DNA from: Nocardia thailandica NBRC 100428
GTDB lineage: Bacteria; Actinomycetota; Actinomycetes; Mycobacteriales; Mycobacteriaceae
Reading direction: 5' to 3'
NCBI RefSeq assembly: GCF_000308795.1
Contig: NZ_BAGK01000038.1
Span: 24,190 to 88,189, forward strand
DNA: 64,000 nt
Part shown: piece by piece, positions 1 to 8,083 of the stretch
How positions within the stretch are numbered: the first letter of the stretch is position 1
Layout of the letters: every line of letters starts with the position of its first letter
The notes under the pieces: generated by a model
The model's input: only the letters and a program-made list of their open reading frames with translations
What the model was told of the DNA's origin: nothing
Database searches by the model: none
Position numbers and translations under genes: made by a program

Positions 1-1213
1 CTGGTCTACAACCGGGCCGAGGAACGCACCCAGCAGGCCGTCATCGAGTTCGTCGACGGCATCGGCGTGGTGCGTGCGTTCGGTCAGGCGGGCAAGGCGC
101 ACGGCGGAGTTCCAGGCCGCCGTCGACCATCAGGCCAGGGCCGTCGACCGGATGAAGACCCCGATCATCGGCGTGCAGTCCGCCTCCGACATCGTCGTGA
201 TGCCGGTCTTCGTGATGCTGCTCGTCGTCGTCTTCGGGCTGGCCTTTGTCGGCCTCGACTGGGTGCGCCCGCTCGACCTGCTGCCGTTCCTGCTGGTCGG
301 CCTCGGCATCGGCAGTTCGCTGCTCGGCCTGAGCTACGCGGGTCAGACGCTGCGGTCCGCCCGTGAGGCCGCGCTGCGCCTGCACGGCCTGCTCGCCGAG
401 CCCGAACTCGCCGCGGGCGCCGAGGAATCCGCGCCGCTCGCCGGGCCTGCCACGGTGCGCTTCGAGAACGTCTCCTTCGGCTACCGCGCCGACCGCGAGG
501 TCCTGCGCGGCGTCGACCTGGAACTGGCCGCGGGCACGCTGACCGCCCTGGTCGGGCCGAGCGGTTCCGGCAAGTCGACCCTGGCCAAGCTGCTGCCGCG
601 CTTCTACGACGTGACCGGTGGCCGGATCACCATCGGCGGCCGCGACATCCGCGACTTCACCTCCGAACAGCTCTACCGCACCGTCGGTTTCGTGTTCCAG
701 GATGTGCGCCTGATCCGCGGTTCGATCCGGGACAACCTGCTGCCTGCCCGCCGGGGGGCGTCCGATCAGGACCTCGAACGCGCCGCGCGGGCCGCGCAGA
801 TCCACGACCGCATCCTCGCCCTGCCCCGTGGCTACGACTCCGAGATCGGCGTGGACGCGACGCTGTCCGGCGGTGAGGCGCAACGGCTGTCGATCGCGCG
901 CGCCCTGCTGGCCGACACCCCCGTGCTGGTCCTCGACGAGGCCACCGCCTTCGCCGACCCCGAGTCGGAGGCGGCGGTGCAGGACGCGCTGGCCGCGCTG
1001 GTGGCCGGGCGCACGGTCCTGGTCATCGCGCATCGCCTGCACACCATCACCGGCGCGGACCGGATCGTCGTCCTGGCGGACGGCGCCGTCGCCGAGTCCG
1101 GCACCCACGCCGACCTGCACGTCGCGGACGGCCTCTACCAGCGGCTCTGGGAGACCAACGAGGCGGCTCTCGGCGACCTGGCCCTGATCGACACCGCGGA
1201 GGGCGCTCGATGA
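1..1213 (+). CDS. IrtA-like siderophore ABC half-transporter (5'-partial, frameshifted)
   Basis: Fused permease/ATPase half-transporter of the siderophore-import type (IrtA/IrtB, YbtPQ class), cut by the window edge so most transmembrane helices are missing. The visible ATPase domain has Walker A (GPSGSGKST, about 555-581), the LSGGEAQR signature (about 859-882) and Walker B ending VLVLDEAT. The first 33 codons read in frame 1 and give normal family sequence (AVIEFVDGIGVVRAFGQAGK). From about 104 onward the family sequence (AEFQAAVDHQ) is in frame 2, so there is a one-base insertion or two-base loss at about 97-106. A start at the ATG at 74 would remove nearly all of the permease. It overlaps the next ABC gene by ATGA, as expected for a heterodimer. 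The siderophore context supports ferric-nocobactin import; family assignment is firm, substrate is inferred. Confidence 0.8.
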   Translation, partial: WSTTGPRNAPSRPSSSSSTASAWCVRSVRRARRTAEFQAAVDHQARAVDRMKTPIIGVQSASDIVVMPVFVMLLVVVFGLAFVGLDWVRPLDLLPFLLVGLGIGSSLLGLSYAGQTLRSAREAALRLHGLLAEPELAAGAEESAPLAGPATVRFENVSFGYRADREVLRGVDLELAAGTLTALVGPSGSGKSTLAKLLPRFYDVTGGRITIGGRDIRDFTSEQLYRTVGFVFQDVRLIRGSIRDNLLPARRGASDQDLERAARAAQIHDRILALPRGYDSEIGVDATLSGGEAQRLSIARALLADTPVLVLDEATAFADPESEAAVQDALAALVAGRTVLVIAHRLHTITGADRIVVLADGAVAESGTHADLHVADGLYQRLWETNEAALGDLALIDTAEGAR

Positions 1214-2967
1214 TTCGCAAGGTTCTCGGCCTCATCCCGGCCGACTTCGCCCACCTGACCCCGCGGTTGTTCGCCGCCATCGTCGCCCAGGCGCTGTGCC
1301 AGGCGGCGGCCTACCTGCTGCTGGTCCCGGTGCTGGAGTCGGTGTTCGCCGGCGAGTTGTCGCGCGTCTGGGTCTGGACGCTCGGCATGGCCGTCGCGGT
1401 GGCGGGCGTGATCGTCTTCGGCTACCGGCAGGCGTCGACCGGCCTGCGCATCGGCATCGGGATGCAGCGCGGCCTGGCCACCCGGATCGGCGACCGGCTC
1501 AACGCCCTCCCGCTCGGCTGGTTCGAGACCCACGACGCGGGCCCGCTCTCGCGGCTGGTGGTCGATCAGGTCCGCGAGACGCAGGGTCTGGTCGCCTACC
1601 TGCTGGCCAAGATCCTCACCGGCGTGATCGTGCCGGTGGCGGTCGCCCTCGGCATGCTGGCCGTCGACTGGCGGATCTCGCTGGCCATGCTGCTCGCCGC
1701 GCCGGTGCTCTACGCCGTCAACCGGCTCGCCGACGGCGCGTATTCGCGCGCCGACGCCCGCCTGCACGACGCCGCGGCCGAAGCCGATTCGCGGATCATC
1801 GAATTCGCGCAGGCCCAGCCGGTGCTGCGCGCCTTCGGCGCCGTCGGCCGCGACAACAGGGCCCTCGACACCGCGCTGACCGAGCAGCGCAGGGCGGGCC
1901 TGGCGATGATCGCGGCCGCCGTGCCCGGTCTCATCCTGTTCGCGCTGTTCGTCCAGGCGGTGTTCCTCGTGCTGGTCTACCTGGCGCTGGGCGAGGTGAC
2001 CGGCGGCGAGATCTCGGCCGCCGCCGCCATCGCGCTCATCGCGGTGAGCGCGCGGTTCGTCGAGCCGCTCAACCAGGCCGCACAGCTGGGTTCCGCCCTG
2101 CGCTCCGCGGGCGCGGCGGCCGACCGGATCGACGCCCTGCTCGCCGAGCCGGTGCTGCCCGAAGCCGCGACGCCGGTGACCCCGGGCGCGCCGTCGGTGG
2201 TGTTCGACTCCGTCTCCTTCGGTTACCGCGACGGTCACCGCGTGCTCGACGACGTCTCCTTCGAGGTCCCCGCGGGCACGACCACCGCCGTCGTCGGGCC
2301 GAGCGGCGCGGGCAAGACCACGCTGCTGCGCCTGGCCGCCCGCTACGCCGACGTCGACGGCGGCCGGGTGCTCGTCGGCGGCCACGACGTCCGCGAGCAG
2401 CCGTCGGCGACGCTGTTCGAGCAGCTGGCGCTGGTCTTCCAGAACGTCTACCTGTTCGATCGCACGCTGGCCGACAACATTCGCGTCGGCAGGCCAGACG
2501 CCACCGACGAGGAGGTCCGCCGCGCCGCGGAGGCGGCCCGGGTCGACGAGATCGTCGCCCGGTTGCCGGAGGGCTACGACACCCGGGTGGGGGAGGGCGG
2601 CGCCGCGCTGTCCGGCGGTGAGCGGCAGCGGGTGTCGATCGCCCGCGCCCTGCTGAAGAACGCCCCGATCGTGCTGCTCGACGAGGCGACCAGCGCGCTG
2701 GACCCGCACAGCGAGGCGGTGGTGGTCCGTGGCATCCACGAGATCACCCGCGACGCGACGGTGATCGTGGTCGCGCACCGCCTGGCGACCATCGCCCACG
2801 CCGACCAGATCCTCTTCGTCGACGGCGGCCGCATCGTCGAGCGCGGCACCCACGGCGAACTCCTCGCGCTGGACGGCCGTTACGCCGCCTTCTGGCACGA
2901 GCGTTCCCGCGCGACCGGCTGGCGGCTGGATCCGCGGGGCGCCGGCGCGCTCGCGTCGCGGCCCTAG
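1210..2967 (+). CDS. IrtB-like siderophore ABC half-transporter
   Basis: Complete 585-residue permease-ATPase half-transporter. An N-terminal six-helix exporter-fold membrane domain covers residues about 15-300. The nucleotide-binding domain, about 335-570, has Walker A GPSGAGKTT, Q-loop VFQNVYLFD, signature LSGGERQRVS, Walker B IVLLDEAT and H-loop VAHRLAT. It starts at an ATG overlapping the stop of the preceding half-transporter (ATGA), so the two are translationally coupled and probably form a heterodimer. Mycobacterial IrtAB has this export fold yet imports ferric siderophore and reduces it through an FAD domain on IrtA. Here a separate FAD reductase lies next door in convergent orientation. 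Import of ferric nocobactin is inferred from context; an exporter role is possible. Confidence 0.85.
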   Translation: MIRKVLGLIPADFAHLTPRLFAAIVAQALCQAAAYLLLVPVLESVFAGELSRVWVWTLGMAVAVAGVIVFGYRQASTGLRIGIGMQRGLATRIGDRLNALPLGWFETHDAGPLSRLVVDQVRETQGLVAYLLAKILTGVIVPVAVALGMLAVDWRISLAMLLAAPVLYAVNRLADGAYSRADARLHDAAAEADSRIIEFAQAQPVLRAFGAVGRDNRALDTALTEQRRAGLAMIAAAVPGLILFALFVQAVFLVLVYLALGEVTGGEISAAAAIALIAVSARFVEPLNQAAQLGSALRSAGAAADRIDALLAEPVLPEAATPVTPGAPSVVFDSVSFGYRDGHRVLDDVSFEVPAGTTTAVVGPSGAGKTTLLRLAARYADVDGGRVLVGGHDVREQPSATLFEQLALVFQNVYLFDRTLADNIRVGRPDATDEEVRRAAEAARVDEIVARLPEGYDTRVGEGGAALSGGERQRVSIARALLKNAPIVLLDEATSALDPHSEAVVVRGIHEITRDATVIVVAHRLATIAHADQILFVDGGRIVERGTHGELLALDGRYAAFWHERSRATGWRLDPRGAGALASRP

Positions 2968-2978
2968 AGACGACGGCC

Positions 2979-3013
2979 GGGCGGGACTCGTGCTCGACGC
3001 ACTCGTCCCGCCC
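2979..3013. terminator. hairpin between convergent genes
   Basis: A 9-bp perfect stem (gggcgggac at 2979-2987, gtcccgccc at 3005-3013) with a 17-nt loop lies between the converging ABC transporter and siderophore-reductase genes. It could end transcription from both sides; there is no clear T-tract. Confidence 0.45.
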
Positions 3014-3067
3014 CGCTCGTCGTCGGACGTCCGCCGGCCCCCTCGACGGCGGCCCGGCGGGTGTCGG

Positions 3068-3775
3068 CTACTTCCAGTAGGCCTGGTACTTCAGCTGGGT
3101 CTTGGGCAGGCCGTGCGTGCCCTTGAGGCTCTTCACGATCGAGCGGGTGGTCTGCCCGCAGCACGCGACCCAGCCGAACGCGTCACCGGCGACGGTGATC
3201 TCCTGCGCGGCCTCGCGCATGAGCCTGCCGTCGTCCACGCGCTGCAGCCAGGTGATCTCGTGGTTGGCGCCCGCGCGCACCGGCAGGGACTTGTCGGACT
3301 CGTACTGCCACTCCAGCCAGACGCGGGCCGGGGTGTCGCCGATCGACTCGAGCAGGGAGTTGATCGCGGGCAGCGAGGCGGAGTCGCCGAAGACGACGTA
3401 CTCCGACGGGGTGGTCGCGGGGAGCTGGAAGTCCGAGCCGAGGACGGTGGCCTCGAGCGGATCGCCGACCTGGGCGCGCTCGGCCCACCGGCAGGCGGGG
3501 CCGCCGTGCAGGGCGAATTCGATGAAGAAGGTGTCGTTCTCGGGATCGGAGTCGACCAGGGTGTAGCCGCGATGGTGCAGCTTGTCGCTCTCGGCGTCGG
3601 GGATCCACAGCCGGATCCACTGGGTCGGATGCACCGGATGCGCGGCCAGCAGGCCGCCACCGGCGAAGCCGAGACGGATGTAGGAGTCGGTCACGTATTC
3701 CGTGGAGGTGACCGTCAGCTTGAAGTCGTCGCCGCCCCACGCTTTGACCAGTACACCGTTGAAGCCCTTGCCCAT
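3068..3775 (-). CDS. siderophore-interacting protein (FAD/NADPH ferric-siderophore reductase)
   Basis: 235-residue member of the ViuB/SIP flavoreductase family, which reduces Fe(III)-siderophore in the cytosol to release iron. FAD-binding motif RGYTLVD is near residue 67. An NAD(P)H-side segment (VVFGDSASLPAINSLL) is near 128 and a C-terminal WVACCGQTTRSIVKSL near 203. In mycobacteria this activity is fused to IrtA as an N-terminal domain; here it is a free-standing gene beside the IrtAB-like pair. The ATG start fits the family N-terminus (MGKGFNGVLVKA). An iron box begins only about 5 bp upstream, so the mRNA is probably leaderless. Expression should rise under iron limitation, as inferred from the box. 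Confidence 0.88.
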   Translation of the reverse strand: MGKGFNGVLVKAWGGDDFKLTVTSTEYVTDSYIRLGFAGGGLLAAHPVHPTQWIRLWIPDAESDKLHHRGYTLVDSDPENDTFFIEFALHGGPACRWAERAQVGDPLEATVLGSDFQLPATTPSEYVVFGDSASLPAINSLLESIGDTPARVWLEWQYESDKSLPVRAGANHEITWLQRVDDGRLMREAAQEITVAGDAFGWVACCGQTTRSIVKSLKGTHGLPKTQLKYQAYWK

Positions 3776-3779
3776 GAGC

Positions 3780-3798
3780 TAAGGTTAGCCTTATAAGG
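3780..3798. promoter_or_regulatory. IdeR/DtxR-type iron box, sip-nbtG divergent promoter
   Basis: On the minus strand this reads CCTTATAAGGCTAACCTTA, with a near-perfect right half (AGGCTAACCT) of the actinobacterial iron-box consensus TTAGGTTAGGCTAACCTAA. A second partial copy (AGGTAAGCC) follows at once on the nbtG side. It sits between the divergent sip and nbtG genes. Site call is by eye; IdeR binding is inferred. Confidence 0.7.
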
Positions 3799-3898
3799 TA
3801 AGCCTATGCAAATATAGGTGCCCGGATGTCGCGAGTGCGGATTCGCGCCCTTTGCCGCAGCGGGCACAGCGTTCGCGATACGAGTGTGGGAGAGCTGA

Positions 3899-5182
3899 GT
3901 GGAAACATTGCTTGTGGTCGGAGCCGGCCCCAAAGCCCTTGCGGTGGCGGCGAAGTCGCACGTCCTGCGAAACCTCGGCCTGCCCGCACCGCGCGTGGTC
4001 GTCGTCGAGCCGCACGCGGTGGGCGGCAACTGGCTGCCCAGCGGCGGCTGGACCGACGGGCGGCACCGGCTCGGCACCTCCCCGGAGAAGGACGTCGGCT
4101 TCCCGTACCACTCCACCTGGGCGCGCGGCCACAACCAGGCGATCAACGAGGGCATGCAGGCCTTCAGCTGGACCGCGTTCCTGGTCGAGCACGGCACCTA
4201 CGCCGAATGGGTCGACCGCGGTCGACCGAGCCCGCAGCACCACGTCTGGGCGAAGTACCTGCAGTGGGTGGCCCGGCGCATCGACCTCGACCTGGTCCAG
4301 GGCACCGTCCGCACCGTGCGCCAGGGCGCCGACGGCGCGGGCTGGCGGGTCGAGGTGACCGACGCCGACGGCGCGCACACCGAGATCGCCTGCGACGGGC
4401 TGATGATCACCGGACCCGGCCGCAGCACCAAGGCGCTGCACGAGCACCCGCGGGTACTCAGCATCGCCGAGTTCTGGCACCTGGCGGGCAGGCGCGAGCT
4501 GCCCGCGGCCGGCCGTGCCGCGGTCATCGGCGGCGGCGAGACGGCCGGTTCCGCCCTCGACGAACTGGTGCGCCACGACATGCTCACCATCTCGGTGATC
4601 TCGCCGCGCGCCACCCTCTACACCCGCGGCGAGAGCTACTTCGAGAACGCGCTCTACAGCGACCCGACCAAGTGGGCCGCGCTGAGCAGCCAGGAGCGCC
4701 GCGACGTCATCCAGCGCACCGACCGCGGGGTCTTCTCGGTCCGGGTGCAGGAGAGCCTGCTCGGCGACAGCCGGGTGCACCACCTGCAGGGCCGGGTCAC
4801 CAAGGTCACCGGCGACGACGAGAGCGTCACGCTGACACTGCAGAACGACCGCCGCGCCGACCAGTCGCACGCGTTCGACCTGGTCATCGACGCCACCGGC
4901 GGCGACCCGCTGTGGTTCGTCGACCTGTTCGACGCGCAGGTGCGCGACCTGCTCGAACTCGCCGTCGGCGGACCGGTGGTCCAGCAGCGGGTGGAGTCCT
5001 CGATCGGCTACGACCTGTCGGTCGGCGGGCTGGCCGCCAAGCTCTACCTGCCGAACCTGGCGGCCATGGCCCAGGGCCCCGGCTTCCCCAATCTCAGCTG
5101 CCTCGGCGAACTCTCGGACCGGATCCTGCGTTCCGAGCCCGCGCGTGTCCGGGCGGGCGCGCGGCAGCTGGCCGCGCGCTGA
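3899..5182 (+). CDS. nbtG: L-lysine N6-monooxygenase of nocobactin synthesis
   Basis: 427-residue flavin-dependent N-hydroxylating monooxygenase. It converts lysine to N6-hydroxylysine with FAD, NADPH and O2, supplying the hydroxamate iron ligands of a nocobactin/mycobactin siderophore. The FAD dinucleotide fold is at the very N-terminus (VVGAGPKALA, residues 6-15). The NADPH fold is near residue 212 (VIGGGETAGSALDEL). Length and sequence match the NbtG/MbtG group, which has an atypical compact FAD region. It starts at GTG 3899 with GGGAGAG upstream, and the N-terminus METLLVVGAG begins right at the FAD fold. It is divergent from sip over an iron box and tail-to-tail with nbtH, 17 bp apart. 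Confidence 0.93.
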   Translation: METLLVVGAGPKALAVAAKSHVLRNLGLPAPRVVVVEPHAVGGNWLPSGGWTDGRHRLGTSPEKDVGFPYHSTWARGHNQAINEGMQAFSWTAFLVEHGTYAEWVDRGRPSPQHHVWAKYLQWVARRIDLDLVQGTVRTVRQGADGAGWRVEVTDADGAHTEIACDGLMITGPGRSTKALHEHPRVLSIAEFWHLAGRRELPAAGRAAVIGGGETAGSALDELVRHDMLTISVISPRATLYTRGESYFENALYSDPTKWAALSSQERRDVIQRTDRGVFSVRVQESLLGDSRVHHLQGRVTKVTGDDESVTLTLQNDRRADQSHAFDLVIDATGGDPLWFVDLFDAQVRDLLELAVGGPVVQQRVESSIGYDLSVGGLAAKLYLPNLAAMAQGPGFPNLSCLGELSDRILRSEPARVRAGARQLAAR

Positions 5183-5199
5183 AACCGGTGGGACGGGGG

Positions 5200-5859
5200 T
5201 CAGCGCAGTTCGGGCAGGCCCTTGTCCGCCAGCGGGTGCATGTAGAGGGCGATCCGGCGATCGGCGCGAACGTCGAACTCGCCGAGCAGGATCCAGCCGA
5301 GCTTCTCGAAGGCGCGGCGGATGGGCTTGTTGTGCGAGTCGGGATCGCCCATGATGCGCGGGCATTCCGGGTCGGCGGCGGCGATGCCCGCGACCATGTG
5401 CTTGATCCAGGTGGACATGACGCCCTTGCCGAGCAGGCTGGTGTCGGCGGTGGCGATGTGGAAGCCCATATCGCGCGGGTGCGCGTGGTAGAGGCCGCCG
5501 ATCACGTCGCGGGCGGGCCGGTAGAACTCGGTGTACCCGACCTCGCGGACCCCCAGGTCCGATCGGTCGACGGCGGCGAAGTCATAGGAAATAATGCAGG
5601 GCAGCGAGAAGGTGCCGGCCAGCTGGGCGGCCAGGTTCTCGCGACGCTTCTCCTCGGGCCAGTCCTGATCCCAGGCCTCGACGAGGTGCGGGCGGGCCAT
5701 CCATTCGGCCAGCATGGCCGGGTCGGTGCCGTTCGGGTCGGCGACGCGGATGGAGTAGGGGGACGGAAAGGCCGGCAGGACCGGCCCGTGATCGAGACGG
5801 ACAGCGTCGGGGACGGCCCGTTCACGGGTCAGGACCTGCGGTGCACCGGTGATATCCAT
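5200..5859 (-). CDS. nbtH: MbtK/IucB-like hydroxylysine N-acyltransferase
   Basis: 219-residue GNAT-fold acyltransferase of the IucB/MbtK family. It transfers an acyl group to the N6-hydroxyl-amino group of hydroxylysine to make a hydroxamate. Family-diagnostic segments are WMARPHLVEAWDQDWP near residue 53, HPRDMGFHIATADTSLLGKG near 125, and the acyl-CoA-side NKPIRRAFEKLGW near 179. It is convergent with nbtG and divergent from nbtA across a putative iron box, so it is expected to be iron-repressed. The acyl donor (short chain in nocobactins, long chain in mycobactins) cannot be read from the sequence. Function is firm; the symbol follows the N. farcinica naming as I recall it. Confidence 0.85.
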   Translation of the reverse strand: MDITGAPQVLTRERAVPDAVRLDHGPVLPAFPSPYSIRVADPNGTDPAMLAEWMARPHLVEAWDQDWPEEKRRENLAAQLAGTFSLPCIISYDFAAVDRSDLGVREVGYTEFYRPARDVIGGLYHAHPRDMGFHIATADTSLLGKGVMSTWIKHMVAGIAAADPECPRIMGDPDSHNKPIRRAFEKLGWILLGEFDVRADRRIALYMHPLADKGLPELR

Positions 5860-5896
5860 CGGTGTGAAGCTCCGTTCATAACCTTGATCTCAAAGG

Positions 5897-5915
5897 GTTA
5901 GTAAGGCTAGCCTAT
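5897..5915. promoter_or_regulatory. IdeR/DtxR-type iron box, nbtH-nbtA divergent promoter
   Basis: The sequence gttagtaaggctagcctat matches the iron-box consensus at about 13 of 19 positions, centred on GGCTAgCCTA. It lies about 40 bp from the nbtH start and about 95 bp before nbtA, where it could control both directions. Confidence 0.65.
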
Positions 5916-6008
5916 ACTAAATTCCGCACGGTCTGTTCGGCCGTGCGCAGCTTCAGAACGATCCGGCCGCTGAGGGGTATTCGGCGGAGTGTAGGGAGAA
6001 CGACAACG

Positions 6009-6779
6009 ATGGCACGAGAACTCGGCTGGCTCAGGCAATTCCACACCCCCAGTACCGACTCGACGCCACCGCTGATCGTCTTCCCGCACGCGGGATCGGG
6101 CGCCTCGGCCTACCGTACATTCTCCAAGCGGTTGTCCGCTGACTTCGATACCGTCGTCGTGCAGTATCCGGGTCGTCAGGACCGGGCACGCGAGGCCGCC
6201 GCGCAGACCCTGAACGAGCTCGCCGCGGGCGCCTTCGAGGCCTTCCGCGCCGCGCCGCAGGCGGCGACCGTCCCGCTCACGGTGTTCGGCCACAGCATGG
6301 GCTCGATCGTGGCCTTCGAATTCGTCCGCCTCGCCGAGGCCGCCGGGATTCCGGTGCGGTTGCTGGCCGTTTCGGCCGCGGGCGCCCCGATGCGGATCGC
6401 CGACCTGCCGCCGCACCCCACCGAGGACGAGGCGCTGCTCGATCACATGGTCGCGCTCAACGGCACCGGCGCCGAGGTCATGGCCAGCCGCGACGTGCTG
6501 CGCATGGCCCTCCCGGTGATGAAGGCCGACTACGCCGCCTTCGACCGTTACGCCTGCCCGGCCGATGTGACCATCAGCACCCCGGTGCACGTCCTCGGCG
6601 GCGACGAGGACGAATTCGTCGCCCCGCGCGACCTCTACGCGTGGTCCGGCCACACCGGCGCCGACGTCGACGTCACCCTGTTCGAGGGCGGCCACTTCTA
6701 CCTCAACGACCACGTCGAGGCGATCGCCGAACTGCTCGCGCCCGCGCCGCTGGCCCAGTCTCCCGGCGCCGATCGGTGA
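6009..6779 (+). CDS. nbtA: type II thioesterase of the nocobactin cluster
   Basis: 256-residue alpha/beta-hydrolase thioesterase of the GrsT type, which removes stalled or wrong acyl groups from carrier domains. The nucleophile elbow GHSMGS has Ser96. The acid is in VLGGDEDEFV near residue 200 and the catalytic His in GGHFYLNDH near 230. I chose ATG 6009 (MARELGWLRQF), which has GGGAGAA about 10 bp upstream and the usual family N-terminus; longer in-frame extensions from 5943 lack a ribosome site. It is first in the nbtA-E operon and overlaps nbtB by GTGA. An editing role is typical of this family. Confidence 0.88.
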   Translation: MARELGWLRQFHTPSTDSTPPLIVFPHAGSGASAYRTFSKRLSADFDTVVVQYPGRQDRAREAAAQTLNELAAGAFEAFRAAPQAATVPLTVFGHSMGSIVAFEFVRLAEAAGIPVRLLAVSAAGAPMRIADLPPHPTEDEALLDHMVALNGTGAEVMASRDVLRMALPVMKADYAAFDRYACPADVTISTPVHVLGGDEDEFVAPRDLYAWSGHTGADVDVTLFEGGHFYLNDHVEAIAELLAPAPLAQSPGADR

Positions 6780-8083
6780 GCGCGGTCCTTGACGCAGGCG
6801 ATCCGATCGTGATCGTCGGCATCGGCATCGAGGCGCCCGGCGGCGTCGAGACACTGCCCGACTACTGGAGCGCCCTCGCGGGCGGCCGCGAACTGCTCTC
6901 GCCGTTCCCGCGCGACCGCGGCTGGCGCGTCGAGGAGATGCTCTCCCTCGGCCGCCTCGACGGCTGGTCGGACGTGCACGACGCGGGCGGATTCCTCGAC
7001 GGCGCCACCGAGTTCGACGCCCTGTTCTTCGGCATCACCCCGCGCGAGGCCGCCGCGATGGACCCGCAGCAGCGGGTCGCCATGCGGGTGGCCTGGCGGG
7101 CGCTCGAACACGCCGGCATCAATCCCGGCGCGCTCGAGGGCGACCCCGCCGGTGTGTGGATGGGCGTCTCGGCCGTCGAGTACGGGCCCAGCCCGGCGGC
7201 GGTCAACGACTACGCCGGCTTCCGCGTCACCGGCACCGCGCTCGGCGCCACCGCGGGCCGGATCTCGCACAGCCTCGGCCTGATCGGCCCGTCGATCAGC
7301 GTCGACACCGCGTGCGCCTCCTCACTGACCGCGGTGCACCAGGCTTCCGCCGCCATCCGGTCGGGGGAGTGCGAGTGGGCGCTGGCGGGCGGCGTCTGCG
7401 TGATGGGCGCGCCCGGCGCGTTCTACGAGTTCTCCAAGAACGCCGCCCTCAGCGGCGACGGCCACTGCCGCCCCTACTCGGCGGGTGCCTCCGGCACGCT
7501 CTGGGGCGAGGGCGCGGGAGTCGTCGTGCTGGAACGGGAATCGCGGGCCCGCGAGCTCGGGCACCGGGTCTACGCGCGGGTGCTCGGTACCCGGGTCAAC
7601 CACAACGGCAAGGGCGCGCCGCTGGCGGTGCCCAGCGCGTCCTCGCAGGCCCGCCTGGTCCGCGACACGGTCGCGGTCGCCGGGGTCGCCCCCGAGCTCG
7701 TCGGCCTGATCGAGGGCCACGGCACCGGCACCCCCGTGGGGGATCCGCTGGAACTGGCCGCGCTGTCGGAGACCTACGGGCGGGCGGGCTCGCCGCTGCT
7801 CGGCTCGGTCAAGTCCAACGCCGGTCACGCGCAGGCGGCCTCCGGCATGCTCGGCCTGATCAAGGTCCTGCTGTGCGGCGCCGAGGGCAGGATCGCGCCG
7901 AGCCTAGGCGCGGATCGGCCGACCGACGAATTCGACTGGGACGCGACGGGTCTGCGGCTCGCCGCCGAGCTGACCGACTGGGCGGCCACCGACGGCGTCC
8001 GCTACGCCGCGGTGTCCTCCTTCGGTGTCGCGGGAACCAACGCCCACGCCGTGCTCGGCATGCCCGTCCTGGAGGAGATCTGA
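6776..8083 (+). CDS. nbtB: polyketide ketosynthase
   Basis: 435-residue stand-alone beta-ketoacyl synthase, counterpart of mycobactin MbtC. It condenses the acyl chain with the extender unit held on NbtC. The catalytic triad is intact: Cys180 in DTACASSL, His315 in EGHGTG and His351 in NAGHAQ. It starts at GTG 6776, overlapping the nbtA stop, and runs into nbtC with a TGATG overlap, so translation is coupled along the operon. KS on one protein and AT-KR-ACP on the next gives a split type I module, as in mycobactin MbtC/MbtD. Confidence 0.92.
   Translation: MSAVLDAGDPIVIVGIGIEAPGGVETLPDYWSALAGGRELLSPFPRDRGWRVEEMLSLGRLDGWSDVHDAGGFLDGATEFDALFFGITPREAAAMDPQQRVAMRVAWRALEHAGINPGALEGDPAGVWMGVSAVEYGPSPAAVNDYAGFRVTGTALGATAGRISHSLGLIGPSISVDTACASSLTAVHQASAAIRSGECEWALAGGVCVMGAPGAFYEFSKNAALSGDGHCRPYSAGASGTLWGEGAGVVVLERESRARELGHRVYARVLGTRVNHNGKGAPLAVPSASSQARLVRDTVAVAGVAPELVGLIEGHGTGTPVGDPLELAALSETYGRAGSPLLGSVKSNAGHAQAASGMLGLIKVLLCGAEGRIAPSLGADRPTDEFDWDATGLRLAAELTDWAATDGVRYAAVSSFGVAGTNAHAVLGMPVLEEI

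Noticed and set aside
3826..5901. Plus-strand 691-codon frame overlapping nbtG and nbtH
   Set aside because: Arg/Pro-rich out-of-frame reading of nbtG and the antisense of nbtH; both real genes have diagnostic motifs.
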